A stretch of DNA of 64,000 bases, from the NCBI GenBank assembly GCA_902779125.1, contig CACZAC010000007.1:1-64000 (forward strand), written 5' to 3'. The notes below the pieces were generated by a model that saw only the letters and a list, made by a program, of their open reading frames with translations, made no database searches and had not been told where the DNA came from. Positions 24,411 through 33,227 of this stretch are shown one piece after another. Every line of letters begins with the position of its first letter. Position 1 is the first letter of the stretch. This DNA comes from an uncultured Bacteroidales bacterium (GTDB lineage: Bacteria > Bacteroidota > Bacteroidia > Bacteroidales > Muribaculaceae). Made by a program: the position numbers and the translations under genes.

Positions 24411-25529
24411 ATGCAACGATTCCAGTCCAAGCCCCATTATGATATCCTTGACGGGTTGCGCGGTGTCGCAGCCCTGATGGTGATTGTGTATCATGTGTTT
24501 GAGTGTTTTGACTGGACACCAGTTCCCCACGGTTATCTTGCCGTGGATTTCTTTTTTGTGCTCTCGGGATTTGTTATCGGATATGCCTATGACAGCCGCT
24601 GGAATGAAGGACTCACGGTAGGGAATTTTTTCAGGCGTCGCCTCATTCGCCTGCATCCGATGGTTGTTATCGGAGCCGTCATGGGGGCCTTGTGCTTTTT
24701 CATGCAGGGCAGTGTCCGTTGGGATGGTTCGCATGTTTCAGTGGGGTGGGTGATGGTCGCCATGCTGATGGGGATGCTGATGTTGCCTTTATGGCCAGGA
24801 GCAGCAGCCGATGTGCGCGGCAATGGCGAAATGTTCCCCTTGAATGGACCGACGTGGTCGCTGTTTTTTGAATACATCGGCAATATACTATACGCGCTGC
24901 TACTGCGCCGCTTACCTACAAAGTGGCTGGCTGTGCTGGCTGCTGTGTCGGGCTCGTTGTTGGCTTATATTGCAGTGGGAGATGGATATCTGGGCGTGGG
25001 ATGGTCGATGGATGACGGAGGCCTGTGGACGGGACTGGTACGCATGCTGTTCCCTTACACAATGGGTATGCTCATGGCACGGGTGTTCCGTCCGTTGAAA
25101 GGAGTAGGGGGGACTTTCTGGTTGTGTGCTGTCATCATTTTCCTGGTGGGTTGCCTGCCGCTCACGTTTGGCGACTTGCAGCCATGGCAGAATGGCTTGT
25201 ATGACGCTTTGTGTGTCATTCTGGTGTTCCCGTGCCTTGTGTGGCTGGGAGCTTCACAGTTGGCAGTTGGTGGCATCACGCGGCGTGTGAGTCATTTCTT
25301 GGGAGAACTGAGTTATCCGCTATATGCTGTCCATTACCCCTTGATGTATCTCTTCTATGCCCACATCGGCTTTGACGGCAATCTCGTGCCTATTGCCAGG
25401 ATGAATGACGTGTGGCCTGTTGCCATTGCTCTGCCCGTGGCTTGCATCCTGCTGGCATGGCTCTGCTGGCGCTTCTATGACCGCCCCGTGCGCCGCTACC
25501 TCATGAAAGCAAGCAGGATAAATAGTTAG
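24411..25529 (+). CDS. Acyltransferase-3 family membrane protein
   Basis: A 372-residue protein with about ten transmembrane helices. The N-terminal pattern LDGLRGVAALMVIVYHVFECF and LAVDFFFVLSGFVIGYAY is typical of OafA/Acyl_transf_3 enzymes, which O-acylate cell-surface glycans or lipids; the His in VYHVF is the expected key residue. The gap to the universal stress gene is 24 bases. The protein ends Ile-Asn-Ser-stop encoded by ATAAATAGTTAG, another AGTTA-type ending. Confidence 0.88.
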   Translation: MQRFQSKPHYDILDGLRGVAALMVIVYHVFECFDWTPVPHGYLAVDFFFVLSGFVIGYAYDSRWNEGLTVGNFFRRRLIRLHPMVVIGAVMGALCFFMQGSVRWDGSHVSVGWVMVAMLMGMLMLPLWPGAAADVRGNGEMFPLNGPTWSLFFEYIGNILYALLLRRLPTKWLAVLAAVSGSLLAYIAVGDGYLGVGWSMDDGGLWTGLVRMLFPYTMGMLMARVFRPLKGVGGTFWLCAVIIFLVGCLPLTFGDLQPWQNGLYDALCVILVFPCLVWLGASQLAVGGITRRVSHFLGELSYPLYAVHYPLMYLFYAHIGFDGNLVPIARMNDVWPVAIALPVACILLAWLCWRFYDRPVRRYLMKASRINS

Positions 25530-25638
25530 GACGACAAAATAAGGCAAGGTCGTCCGTTGTCAAAGAATCGTTGTAAAAGTTGTTTTTTTAGTGTGTACAC
25601 ATTTTTGTACACATTTTCGTGTAGGCCACTGTGGACCA

Positions 25639-25941
25639 TTATTTCGTGAAGGCCATGAGGATGGTCCAGCACAGGGCGAGCAAGGCGAACAGTGACGACA
25701 GCGCGTAGAGCTGGCGACGGATGTAACGGCGTTCGGGACGCATAAAGCTGCCCCTGGTGAACGTGAAGGCCACCATGAACAGGAAACAATCGTCCACATA
25801 GCCCACGACGCCCTTGTGGTCAAAGTCGCCGGGCCACACCAGGTAGGCGATGGCCGCCACCATCAGCACGATACCAATCACGCGGCACGCCTTTAACTGT
25901 GCACTAACGGGCATCTTCTCTTGTTTCTCTTTCTTCTCCAT
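25639..25941 (-). CDS. Small membrane protein, DUF1232/YkvA-like
   Basis: From the ATG at 25941 (a GTG at 25953 gives four more residues), 100 residues. Three hydrophobic segments are visible (VIGIVLMVAAIAYLVWP, a middle FLFMVAFTFTRG segment and LSSLFALLALCWTILMAF). The core WPGDFDHKGVVGYVDDCFLFMVAF resembles the DUF1232 pattern (Pro/Gly-Asp...GYxDD), common in small bacterial membrane proteins of unknown function. It lies convergent to the acyltransferase gene. Confidence 0.65.
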   Translation of the reverse strand: MEKKEKQEKMPVSAQLKACRVIGIVLMVAAIAYLVWPGDFDHKGVVGYVDDCFLFMVAFTFTRGSFMRPERRYIRRQLYALSSLFALLALCWTILMAFTK

Positions 25942-26042
25942 ATTCCTTATCACTTATTAGTTGGTATTTATGAATTAATCTTGGAAAAACGTTGAAAATC
26001 GGGAGTACTACTCCGCATTCTCATTGAAAAATAGTCGTGCAA

Positions 26043-26061
26043 ACGTCGGCAGAGCCGACGT
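26043..26061 (-). terminator. Hairpin downstream of tex
   Basis: ACGTCGGC-AGA-GCCGACGT, a perfect 8-bp stem about 30 bases after the tex stop on the minus strand. A TATTTTTC run lies about 10 bases further. Confidence 0.5.
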
Positions 26062-26089
26062 CCACTGGACAAGGCACCGCGGTCGAGGT

Positions 26090-28228
26090 TTACTTGGGCT
26101 GTTCCACGCCCTTCATTGACAAGGCGATGCGGCCACGGTCGTGGTCGATGCTGGAAACGACGACACGAACGTGCTGATGGACGTGGACTTGTCGTGCGGC
26201 AGGGATGCCACGCTGGGGCATCTGCGAAACGTGGACAAGGCCGTCCTTGTGGATGCCCAGGTCAACAAAGGCGCCGAACTGCGTCACGTTGGTGACAATA
26301 CCGTTCAATTCCATGCCTTCGCGCAGGTCCTTGATGTCGTTGACGTTCTCGTCAAATTCCCATACCTGAACTGTCGAGCGTGGATCGCGTCCGGGTTTTT
26401 CCAATTCACTCATGATGTCGCGCAAGGTGGGCTCACCCACGTCCTTGGACAGGTAGCGTTGCAGGTCGATTTTCTCTCGCTGTGCCTTGTCCTTAATCAG
26501 GTCGGCGATGCTGCATCCGCAGTCATGTGCCATTTGCTCCACCAGGGCATAACGCTCGGGGTGGACGGCACTGTTGTCCAGCGGATTGTCGCTCTCGGGC
26601 ACACGCAGGAAGCCTGCTGCTTGTTCAAACGTCTTGGGACCCAGTTTGGGGACCTTGAGCAACTGGTGCCGTGATGTGAAATGCCCGTTGGTGGCACGGT
26701 AATCGACGATATTCTGTGCGAGTGTGGGCCCCAGACCGGCAATATAGGTCAGCAGTTCCTTGGAGGCTGTGTTGACATTCACGCCCACACTGTTCACGCA
26801 GCTCTGCACGGTGAAATCCAGCGCTTCCTTGAGACGTGTCTGGTCCACATCGTGCTGATACTGTCCCACACCGATGGATTTCGGGTCTATCTTTACTAGT
26901 TCGGCAAGGGGGTCGAGCAATCGTCGCCCGATGGAAACGGCACCGCGCACGGTCACGTCCTTATCGGGGAACTCGTCGCGGGCAATCTTGCTGGCGCTGT
27001 AGATGGATGCACCGTTCTCGCTCACGACAAACACGTCGATATTGCGGCGGTAACGGATTTTCTTCAGGAAACGCTCGGTCTCACGGCTTGCCGTGCCGTT
27101 GCCGAGGGCGATAGCATCGATTTTGTAGGCCTCGGTCAGCGTCTGTATCTTTTTGGTCGCTCCAGCAATGTCGTTGTGCGGTGCGGTGGGGTAGATGACG
27201 TCGTTGTGCAGCAGGTTGCCCTGCTCGTCAAGGCAGACCACCTTGCAGCCTGTGCGGAATCCCGGGTCAACGGCCAACACACGCTTACGGCCCAACGGGG
27301 GCGCAAACAGCAGCTGACGCACGTTTTGAGCAAAGGTTTCAATCGCCTCATCGTCGGCTTTCTCCTTGGCTGCAGAGGCGAATTCTGTTTCAATCGACGG
27401 CTTGACCAGGCGCTTGAAGCTGTCCTCGGCAGCTTCCTCGACCAGTTGCGATGCTTCGCCGTTGCCCTTGACTACGATGCGGGCGATATTGTCGAGTGTG
27501 CGGTCGTCGTTGATTTCGATGCCCACCTTAAGGAAACCTTCTTTCTCTCCACGGCGGATGGCCAGCAGCTGGTGGCTGGACACGCGCTTGAGCGGCATCG
27601 AGTACTCATAGTAGTTCTCATAGTTTCGGCCTTCAATCTCTTTTCCCTTGACGTAGTGGGACACCAGTCGCGCGTCATACTTGAAGCCGCGTCTCACGGT
27701 GTTGCGCACTGCCTCGTTCTCGCTTACCCACTCGGCGATGATGTCTTGAGCCCCGGTGATGGCGGCATCGGTATCGGGCACCTTGTCGCCGTCAACAAAC
27801 TGTCGGGCACGCTCCTCAATGTTGCCGCCGCGCTGTGCCATGATGATTTTGGCGAGCGGTTCCAGACCCAACTGGCGGGCAGCCTCGGCGCGTGTTTTGC
27901 GCTTGGGTTTAAAGGGCAGGTAGATGTCTTCCAGCATGTTGGCATCCCAGCAGTTGTTGATGCGGTCGGCCAGCTCTGGTGTGAGTTTGTCCTGCGCCTC
28001 GATGGTCTTGAGGATGGTGGCACGGCGTTTTTCCAGTTCACGGTAATAGCGCAAGCGCTGGTCGATGGACTGGATGGAAAAGTCGTCAAGGTTGCCAGTC
28101 ATCTCCTTGCGGTAACGGCTGATGAAAGGAATGGTCGCTCCGTCATCGAGAAGATTGACGGTGCCTGCCACTTGGTTGATGGGTATGTTGAGCTCTTGGG
28201 AAATGAGCGTCGATAGTTTGTCGGCCAT
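26090..28228 (-). CDS. tex: Tex family RNA-binding transcription accessory protein
   Basis: A 712-residue cytoplasmic protein. The helical N-terminus (LSTLISQELNIPINQVAGTVNLLDDGATIPFISRYRKEMTG) is the Tex hallmark. It is followed by a YqgF/RNase H-like domain (RVLAVDPGFRTGCKVVCLD, about 313-331), helix-hairpin-helix units (LLTYIAGLGPTLAQNIVDYR and PKLGPKTFEQAAGF), and a C-terminal S1 domain (GIVTNVTQFGAFVDLGIHKDGLVHVSQM, about 655-682). Tex proteins bind nucleic acid and influence transcription, but their precise role is not settled. It is last in a minus-strand trio with the metallophosphoesterase and acyltransferase, separated by heptad arrays. Confidence 0.93.
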   Translation of the reverse strand: MADKLSTLISQELNIPINQVAGTVNLLDDGATIPFISRYRKEMTGNLDDFSIQSIDQRLRYYRELEKRRATILKTIEAQDKLTPELADRINNCWDANMLEDIYLPFKPKRKTRAEAARQLGLEPLAKIIMAQRGGNIEERARQFVDGDKVPDTDAAITGAQDIIAEWVSENEAVRNTVRRGFKYDARLVSHYVKGKEIEGRNYENYYEYSMPLKRVSSHQLLAIRRGEKEGFLKVGIEINDDRTLDNIARIVVKGNGEASQLVEEAAEDSFKRLVKPSIETEFASAAKEKADDEAIETFAQNVRQLLFAPPLGRKRVLAVDPGFRTGCKVVCLDEQGNLLHNDVIYPTAPHNDIAGATKKIQTLTEAYKIDAIALGNGTASRETERFLKKIRYRRNIDVFVVSENGASIYSASKIARDEFPDKDVTVRGAVSIGRRLLDPLAELVKIDPKSIGVGQYQHDVDQTRLKEALDFTVQSCVNSVGVNVNTASKELLTYIAGLGPTLAQNIVDYRATNGHFTSRHQLLKVPKLGPKTFEQAAGFLRVPESDNPLDNSAVHPERYALVEQMAHDCGCSIADLIKDKAQREKIDLQRYLSKDVGEPTLRDIMSELEKPGRDPRSTVQVWEFDENVNDIKDLREGMELNGIVTNVTQFGAFVDLGIHKDGLVHVSQMPQRGIPAARQVHVHQHVRVVVSSIDHDRGRIALSMKGVEQPK

Positions 28229-28229
28229 T

Positions 28230-28283
28230 TTTTAGTTGTCAGTTTCAGTTGTCAGTTTTTAGTCCTAACTCCTCACTTTTAGT
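28230..28283. repeat. Heptad arrays between metallophosphoesterase and tex
   Basis: AGTT units (TAGTTGT, CAGTTTC, AGTTGTC, AGTTTTT) followed by AACT units (TAACTCC, TCACTTT), filling the whole 50-base spacer. Confidence 0.8.
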
Positions 28284-29454
28284 GTTTTTTTCGAAGGGTG
28301 ATAACGGTGATTTCGGGTGTGGCGCCGATGCGCATGGGTGGACCCACCATGCCTGTGCCGATGTTTACATAAAGCCAACGGTTACCCTCGTTGTAGGCTC
28401 CGCCCCATTCGGGGTAGCGCAGGCATGCCGGTGACCAGCGCCAGTTGCCCAATGTGAGCATAATCTGCCAAGCGTGGGTGTGTCCCGCCAGCATCAGGTC
28501 AATATTGCTGTTGGTCAGCGTGTTGGCGCGCCATGCATAGGGGTTGTGTTGCAACTCGATTTTGAAGTTGCCATCATTCAGCCCACTGTAGGCTTTGGCG
28601 AGGTTACCACGCTTTTCAAACGGGTGGTCGCCGAAGTTCTCGGTTCCGATGAGCACTATCTGCTGGTCACCGCGGCTGATGATGGCATAGTCATCGTTTA
28701 GCAACCGCCAGCCCGCCTTTTCTTGCAGGTCACACAGGGCCTTGCGGTCAGCGAGTTTGTCGCTCTCATTCTTCCAATTCACATAGTTGTCGTAGTCGTG
28801 ATTGCCTAGCACCGAGAACACGCCGTCGGGCGCATGCAACTGAGCCAGCAGGTCACGGTAGGGCAGGGCTTCATCGGTCTTGCGGCTCACAAGGTCACCC
28901 GTGAAGCAAATCATGTCAGGATGCAGGTTGTTGATGGTCTGTATCTGCCGCTCGACAATGGCAGTGCGTCCGTTGTAGGTGCCCAGGTGGGCGTCGCTCC
29001 ACTGCACGATGCGGTAGCCGTCGAAGGCATCGGGCAAGCGGTCAAATGCCAGCTCCACCTCTTTCACTTCGATTTTGCCAGGCGTGACGACTGCTCCCCA
29101 CCACATCACGCCGAACACGAGTGCCGCGACAACAAAGGCGCACACCGTCATCCACCGTTGCTTGATGAGTCGTCCGATGCCATATATCAGCGTTCCCAGC
29201 GCTACGGGCGCTAGAATGGCAAAGAAGGTATAGAGCATGTATTGTCCCGCGACGAAGGTGCTGTTGGAGGTCGTGGCATCGCTTAGGGGCATGACTGCTA
29301 CACCGGTAGCAAGTCCGGCGGTGAATATCGTCAGCACGGCGTTGAACCATGAGGACCAACGGTATCCAGTGCGACGCAGCCGTCGGCAGATATAAACGTC
29401 CATGGCGATGCAGAGCACCGCCACGACGATTAATCCTAACCAGTGAATCTTCAT
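28279..29454 (-). CDS. Membrane-anchored metallophosphoesterase (YaeI-like)
   Basis: A 391-residue protein. Four N-terminal transmembrane helices (about 5-22, 36-58, 70-93 and 103-123) are followed by a calcineurin-like phosphoesterase domain. Its motifs are in order: SDAHLG (DxH), CFTGDLVSR (GD), VLGNHDYD (GNHD) and MLAGHTHAWQI (GHTH). The two-metal site appears complete. Relatives act on UDP-diacylglucosamine or other phosphoesters at the membrane; the substrate here is not determined. Confidence 0.88.
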   Translation of the reverse strand: MKIHWLGLIVVAVLCIAMDVYICRRLRRTGYRWSSWFNAVLTIFTAGLATGVAVMPLSDATTSNSTFVAGQYMLYTFFAILAPVALGTLIYGIGRLIKQRWMTVCAFVVAALVFGVMWWGAVVTPGKIEVKEVELAFDRLPDAFDGYRIVQWSDAHLGTYNGRTAIVERQIQTINNLHPDMICFTGDLVSRKTDEALPYRDLLAQLHAPDGVFSVLGNHDYDNYVNWKNESDKLADRKALCDLQEKAGWRLLNDDYAIISRGDQQIVLIGTENFGDHPFEKRGNLAKAYSGLNDGNFKIELQHNPYAWRANTLTNSNIDLMLAGHTHAWQIMLTLGNWRWSPACLRYPEWGGAYNEGNRWLYVNIGTGMVGPPMRIGATPEITVITLRKKH

Positions 29455-29460
29455 CCTTTT

Positions 29461-29530
29461 TTAGCTTTCAGTTTTCAGTTGTCAGTTTTCAGTTGTCAGT
29501 TTAACTCCTAACTTCTAACTCCTAACCCAA
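29461..29530. repeat. Inverted heptad array between acyltransferase and metallophosphoesterase
   Basis: Five CAGTTNN units (CAGTTTT, CAGTTGT alternating) meet AACTCCT, AACTTCT, AACTCCT, AACCC. The switch point is CAGTTTAACTCC. Confidence 0.85.
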
Positions 29531-29534
29531 CTAA

Positions 29535-30716
29535 TTACTTGGTTGCTTCCAGGTAGTTGCTCAGCGGGTTGCTGTACATCTGCAACATCTTGTTGTACAT
29601 GTAGAAACGGTCAGCTTCGCTCAGCTTGATGCCCTCGGTCTTGTCAATCTGGCTTGAGAGGTACTGTTCGAATGCCTCGCGTTCCTCCTGCGTGTATTTG
29701 TCGGCAAAGTGCTTGTCGTCAAACAGGATGTCATGGGCGATGTAGTTGGTCTTGTAAATCTTGTAGTTCTGATGGATGGCGTGGTCGATGATAGCGCACA
29801 CGCGGTCCACCTCGAGGAACTTGTCGAGACCCTCGGGAATATTGTCCAACTCCTCGTTGATGCAGGGTGTGAAGGCATAGTGCACCTCGCCCTTGTGGCC
29901 GATGATGCCGGTCTTCATGCTGATGAGGTCATCCTCGGGCGCCTTGCGCCAGTTGGGATTCTTGCTCTTGCACAGGAACTCCTTGGCCTTGAGGTAGTCG
30001 TTCGGGTCATACTCATAGCTGATGGAGATGGGTGCGATGTTCAGTTCCTTGAGGCTCTCGATGAACGACTTGTCGCGGTTGCCGTAGGCGAGCATCTTAA
30101 TCAGGCTCTCCTGCGTGCGGTCGTTGCTGTCCTTGCAGCGGCCCTCGCGCTGTGCAATCCACAGCGAGGAACGCTTCTGCTCGACAGCAAAGTGCATGTA
30201 TCCCGATAGCTGCACGGCGGCAGTCAACGTCTGGATGCGGCCCAGGTTGCGCTTCACGATAAAGCTCTTGTTCATGCGCACCAGTTTGGTAATCCAGTCA
30301 TAGATGAGCAGGTTGTTGCCGATGGCGATTTCGCACGCGTCGCGGCCGCCCTTGATGAGCAGGTAGCTCAGCTGTGCCGAGTCGAGCACGATGTCGCGAT
30401 GATTGGTGACAAAGGTGTAAGGCACTTCCTTGTCCAGATTTTCGGTACCGCTCGTGGTGAGCGTCGTGCCCGTCTTGGCCATCAGACCCTCGATAAAGGG
30501 CTTCATCACCTTGACCTGGAACTCGTGTTTGGAGTTGATGCCCAGCAGTACATGCTTGAGCTCAGAGTACTTGTAGTTAGGCAATGCCATAGCCACAATT
30601 TTTTGGAAACCGGGCTCTTGAACCAGGATGGTCATTGCAGTCTGGAAATCCTTGTCAGGAATCGGGCAGATGTCCTGATACTCCACAGGAATGGGAATGT
30701 TCTCGTTCTCTATCAT
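29535..30716 (-). CDS. PlsC-like acyltransferase (lipid biosynthesis)
   Basis: The start is ATG 30716 (MIENENIPIPVEYQD); a reading from 30749 adds unconserved residues. The 393-residue protein carries TNHRDIVLDSAQLSYLL (about 104-120), a variant of the glycerolipid acyltransferase His-x4-Asp motif, and later substrate-loop-like SLWIAQREGRCKDSNDRTQ. It is probably a 1-acyl-glycerol-phosphate-type acyltransferase or a related Bacteroidetes lipid acyltransferase, cytoplasmic or peripheral. It is first of the trio with metallophosphoesterase and tex. Confidence 0.8.
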   Translation of the reverse strand: MIENENIPIPVEYQDICPIPDKDFQTAMTILVQEPGFQKIVAMALPNYKYSELKHVLLGINSKHEFQVKVMKPFIEGLMAKTGTTLTTSGTENLDKEVPYTFVTNHRDIVLDSAQLSYLLIKGGRDACEIAIGNNLLIYDWITKLVRMNKSFIVKRNLGRIQTLTAAVQLSGYMHFAVEQKRSSLWIAQREGRCKDSNDRTQESLIKMLAYGNRDKSFIESLKELNIAPISISYEYDPNDYLKAKEFLCKSKNPNWRKAPEDDLISMKTGIIGHKGEVHYAFTPCINEELDNIPEGLDKFLEVDRVCAIIDHAIHQNYKIYKTNYIAHDILFDDKHFADKYTQEEREAFEQYLSSQIDKTEGIKLSEADRFYMYNKMLQMYSNPLSNYLEATK

Positions 30717-30784
30717 AGTGGTTTGAGTGATTTTATGGAGACGCCTCAACGCCCCTCAGGTTAGTTTCATTCTTCTTTAACCCA

Positions 30785-30792
30785 CAAAGATA
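30785..30792 (-). promoter_or_regulatory. -7 box for the acyltransferase-tex unit
   Basis: TATCTTTG on the minus strand about 70 bases before the ATG at 30716. No good -33 box at the usual distance. Confidence 0.45.
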
Positions 30793-30799
30793 ACATTTT

Positions 30800-31090
30800 T
30801 CCACAATAAATGCACCCGCCCAACACAATTTTTACAAGAAAACCCAAGAAATAAGCGTAAATAACAGCCCCCAGCATCCAGACCGCACATTGCCCATCGT
30901 CGATCGCATCATCCCCAAATCGGTGTTCCCTCATCTTCCAGAATCAGGAGAAAAAGAGCGCATGGCGCCAGGTTTGGGCATTGCAAACATGAAAATAGAG
31001 GACAGACTTCATAATAATTCCAGATTCTATTCGTTATATTCATAATTAACTTGAATATCTAGGAGAAGAATCATTATTTTAACACTAACA
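30800..31090. other. Intergenic region without recognised gene
   Basis: About 290 bases between divergent genes. I see no ORF of substance, no TAnnTTTG box for the plus-strand lipoprotein gene and no repeat. The part next to that gene is A/T-rich and ends in an AACACTAACAAAAA leader. Confidence 0.6.
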
Positions 31091-31094
31091 AAAA

Positions 31095-31862
31095 ATGGAT
31101 TTTACTATGAAGAAGATGCTGTTGCTTTTGGCCGTTGCATTGACAATGCCTTTTGTTTTCATTTCATGCGATGACGACAAAAACGAACCTGCGGTTCACG
31201 ATAATCATGAGTATGTTGACCTGGGCCTGCCCAGCGGAACGCTGTGGGCGACGTGCAACGTTGGCGCCGACTGTCCCGAGGAATATGGCGACTACTTCGC
31301 TTGGGGCGAGACCACACCCAAGGATGTATATGAATGGCAAAACTACAAATGGGCTCATTGGGTCTATGACACCATTAGCGATCATTTTTATCATCTTGTG
31401 GAAGAGAGGTGGTTTAAGTACTCTAATTGGAGTTGGATAAATAATACTTCGGTCGAGGGAGATGGCAAGACAGAGCTTGAACTTGAAGACGATGCAGCAT
31501 ACGTGAACATGGGTTCTAACTGGCGCATGCCGACACTGGAACAGTTGCAAGAGCTGGTGGAAAAATGCAACTGGGAACGGACTCAGAAAAACGGAGTGAA
31601 TGGTTATTTGGTAACCGGTCGCAATGGCAAATCCATATTCCTTCCCGCTGCAGGCGGCCGCTCAAGTCGTCTCTATCACGATGGCAGGTGCGCCTACTAT
31701 TGGTCACGCACACGCTGCTCCAGCGACAAGCTCACTATCGAAGCGGCAGACCAGGGCGACGCCTATATCCTGTTCTTTAATGAATGGGGTGAACAGGAGA
31801 TATGGTACGACAGCCGCTACGTCGGCAACACTATCCGTGCCGTACGCGCCACCCGTAAATAG
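31095..31862 (+). CDS. Lipoprotein with FISUMP-like domain
   Basis: A 255-residue protein. The better start may be ATG 31107 (MKKMLLLLAVALTMPFVFISC), giving a lipobox ending FISC followed by Asp residues; such a lipoprotein is likely membrane-anchored. The body begins HEYVDLGLPSGTLWATCNVGA and continues DYFAWGETTP, NWRMPTLEQLQELVEKCNW and FLPAAGG, ending YVGNTIRAVRATRK. This matches the Fibrobacter succinogenes major paralogous (FISUMP-type) domain seen in many Bacteroidales surface proteins. Function is unknown, probably extracellular binding. A terminator follows. Confidence 0.8.
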   Translation: MDFTMKKMLLLLAVALTMPFVFISCDDDKNEPAVHDNHEYVDLGLPSGTLWATCNVGADCPEEYGDYFAWGETTPKDVYEWQNYKWAHWVYDTISDHFYHLVEERWFKYSNWSWINNTSVEGDGKTELELEDDAAYVNMGSNWRMPTLEQLQELVEKCNWERTQKNGVNGYLVTGRNGKSIFLPAAGGRSSRLYHDGRCAYYWSRTRCSSDKLTIEAADQGDAYILFFNEWGEQEIWYDSRYVGNTIRAVRATRK

Positions 31863-31895
31863 AATTAAAACCGTCTTCTCAACTCATACGCGGTT

Positions 31896-31932
31896 GGTTG
31901 ATTTACCCATGCGGCAAATCAACCGCTTTTTT
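31896..31932 (+). terminator. Terminator of the FISUMP-like lipoprotein gene
   Basis: GGTTGATTT / AAATCAACC stem (31896-31904 and 31916-31924), then GC and a run of six T. Confidence 0.75.
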
Positions 31933-32007
31933 ATGGGTACTTACAATAAACAGAAAAACAAGCAGCATTGAGTAAAAGCCCCTCAATCGATTAGGTTGCA
32001 ACATAAC

Positions 32008-32068
32008 TTCACTTAGGAAGAAGTGAAATACCAACTCCAAGTTATTAATTATCAATAATTTAGAGTTG
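32008..32068. other. Two hairpins between convergent genes
   Basis: TTCACTT-AGGAAG-AAGTGAA (32008-32027) and a longer A/T-rich fold bounded by CAACTC (32032-32037) and GAGTTG (32063-32068). They could end rluD transcription on the minus strand. Confidence 0.4.
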
Positions 32069-32120
32069 TTTTTGTTGTATTTATTGTTTTCCCTTTATCT
32101 TTTCGTTGGAAATATGGTTA

Positions 32121-33221
32121 TTATTTGCTGGCGAGGTTGTGGGCGTAGTCTTCCCACTTGGTGATGAGGGCGGCCATGTCGGCAGGGAGGTCGCTGTCGA
32201 AGTCCATCTGCTCGCCGGTCTCGGGATGGACGAAGCCGAGGGTCTTGGCGTGGAGGGCCTGGCGGGGGCACAGTTCGAAGCAGTTGTGGATGAATTGGGC
32301 GTAGCTGGAAGAGCGGTTGCCGCGCAGAATCTGGTCGCCGCCGTAGCGGGCATCGTTGAACAGCGGATGCCCGATGTGCTTCATGTGGACACGGATTTGG
32401 TGGGTGCGGCCTGTTTCCAGCTGGCAGCGCACGACGGCCACGTGGGCGAGGTTTTCGACGGTGTGCCAGTGGGTGACAGCGTGTTTACCTTGGTCTCCGT
32501 CAGGGAAAACCTTCATGAGCACACGGTCGCGCGGGTCGCGTCCGATGTTGCCCGTCACGGTGCCGTCCTCCTGCTTCATTTCGCCCCACACGACGGCAAT
32601 GTACTGACGCTTGGTCGATTTCTTGAAAAACTGTGCGCCTAGTGATGTCTTGGCATTGGGCGTCTTGGCAATGACGAGCAGGCCGCTGGTGTCCTTGTCG
32701 ATGCGGTGAACGAGGCCCAGGCGAGGGTCGGTCACGTCATAGTCGGGGTTGTCCTTGAAATGCCATGCCAAAGCGTTGACAAGCGTACCGTCGAAGTTGC
32801 CGTGACCTGGATGCACCACCATGCCGGCGGGCTTGTTGACCACCATCAGGCTGGCGTCTTCATAGACGATATTCAAGGGGATGTCCTGAGCGACGATTTC
32901 ACACTCATAGCGAGGTCTGTCCATCACAACGCTGATGACGTCGCCGGGATGAACGCGGTAGTTGCTCTTGACGGGGCGGCCGTTGACGCGGATGCATTGC
33001 GCCTCGGCGGCGTTCTGCACACGGTTGCGGCTGGTGCCCTTGATGCGTTCTACCAGATACTTGTCGATGCGCAGCAATACCTGGCCTGGCTCCACCACAT
33101 AGTGGTAGTGCTCCCAGTAGTCTCGCCCGTCCTCGGTAAAGTCGGGCTCGCTATAATCATATTGAATTTCGTGGCTACCTGCTTCCAGTTCGGCATCAAG
33201 CAGCTCATCGTCAAGTGCCAT
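32121..33221 (-). CDS. rluD: RluD-family 23S rRNA pseudouridine synthase
   Basis: A 366-residue enzyme with a family N-terminal S4 domain (LLRIDKYLVERIKGTSRNRVQNAAEAQCIRVNGRPVKSNYRVHPGD, about 50-95). The catalytic domain includes VNKPAGMVVHPGHGN and the active-site HRIDKDTSGLLV (catalytic Asp in RIDKD, near residue 175). It converts uridines of 23S rRNA helix 69 to pseudouridine in well-studied homologues. An acidic N-terminal extension (about 1-45) is typical of Bacteroidetes versions. The start is six bases from the PASTA gene stop, forming a conserved pair. Confidence 0.9.
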   Translation of the reverse strand: MALDDELLDAELEAGSHEIQYDYSEPDFTEDGRDYWEHYHYVVEPGQVLLRIDKYLVERIKGTSRNRVQNAAEAQCIRVNGRPVKSNYRVHPGDVISVVMDRPRYECEIVAQDIPLNIVYEDASLMVVNKPAGMVVHPGHGNFDGTLVNALAWHFKDNPDYDVTDPRLGLVHRIDKDTSGLLVIAKTPNAKTSLGAQFFKKSTKRQYIAVVWGEMKQEDGTVTGNIGRDPRDRVLMKVFPDGDQGKHAVTHWHTVENLAHVAVVRCQLETGRTHQIRVHMKHIGHPLFNDARYGGDQILRGNRSSSYAQFIHNCFELCPRQALHAKTLGFVHPETGEQMDFDSDLPADMAALITKWEDYAHNLASK

Positions 33222-33227
33222 GACTGG

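Noticed and set aside
25585-25625. TGTACACATTTT direct repeat between acyltransferase and DUF1232-like genes
   Set aside because: Two short A/T-rich copies only; not enough to call a site or element.
27176-28216. 346-codon open frame on the plus strand
   Set aside because: Antisense to tex, no motif, no promoter box.
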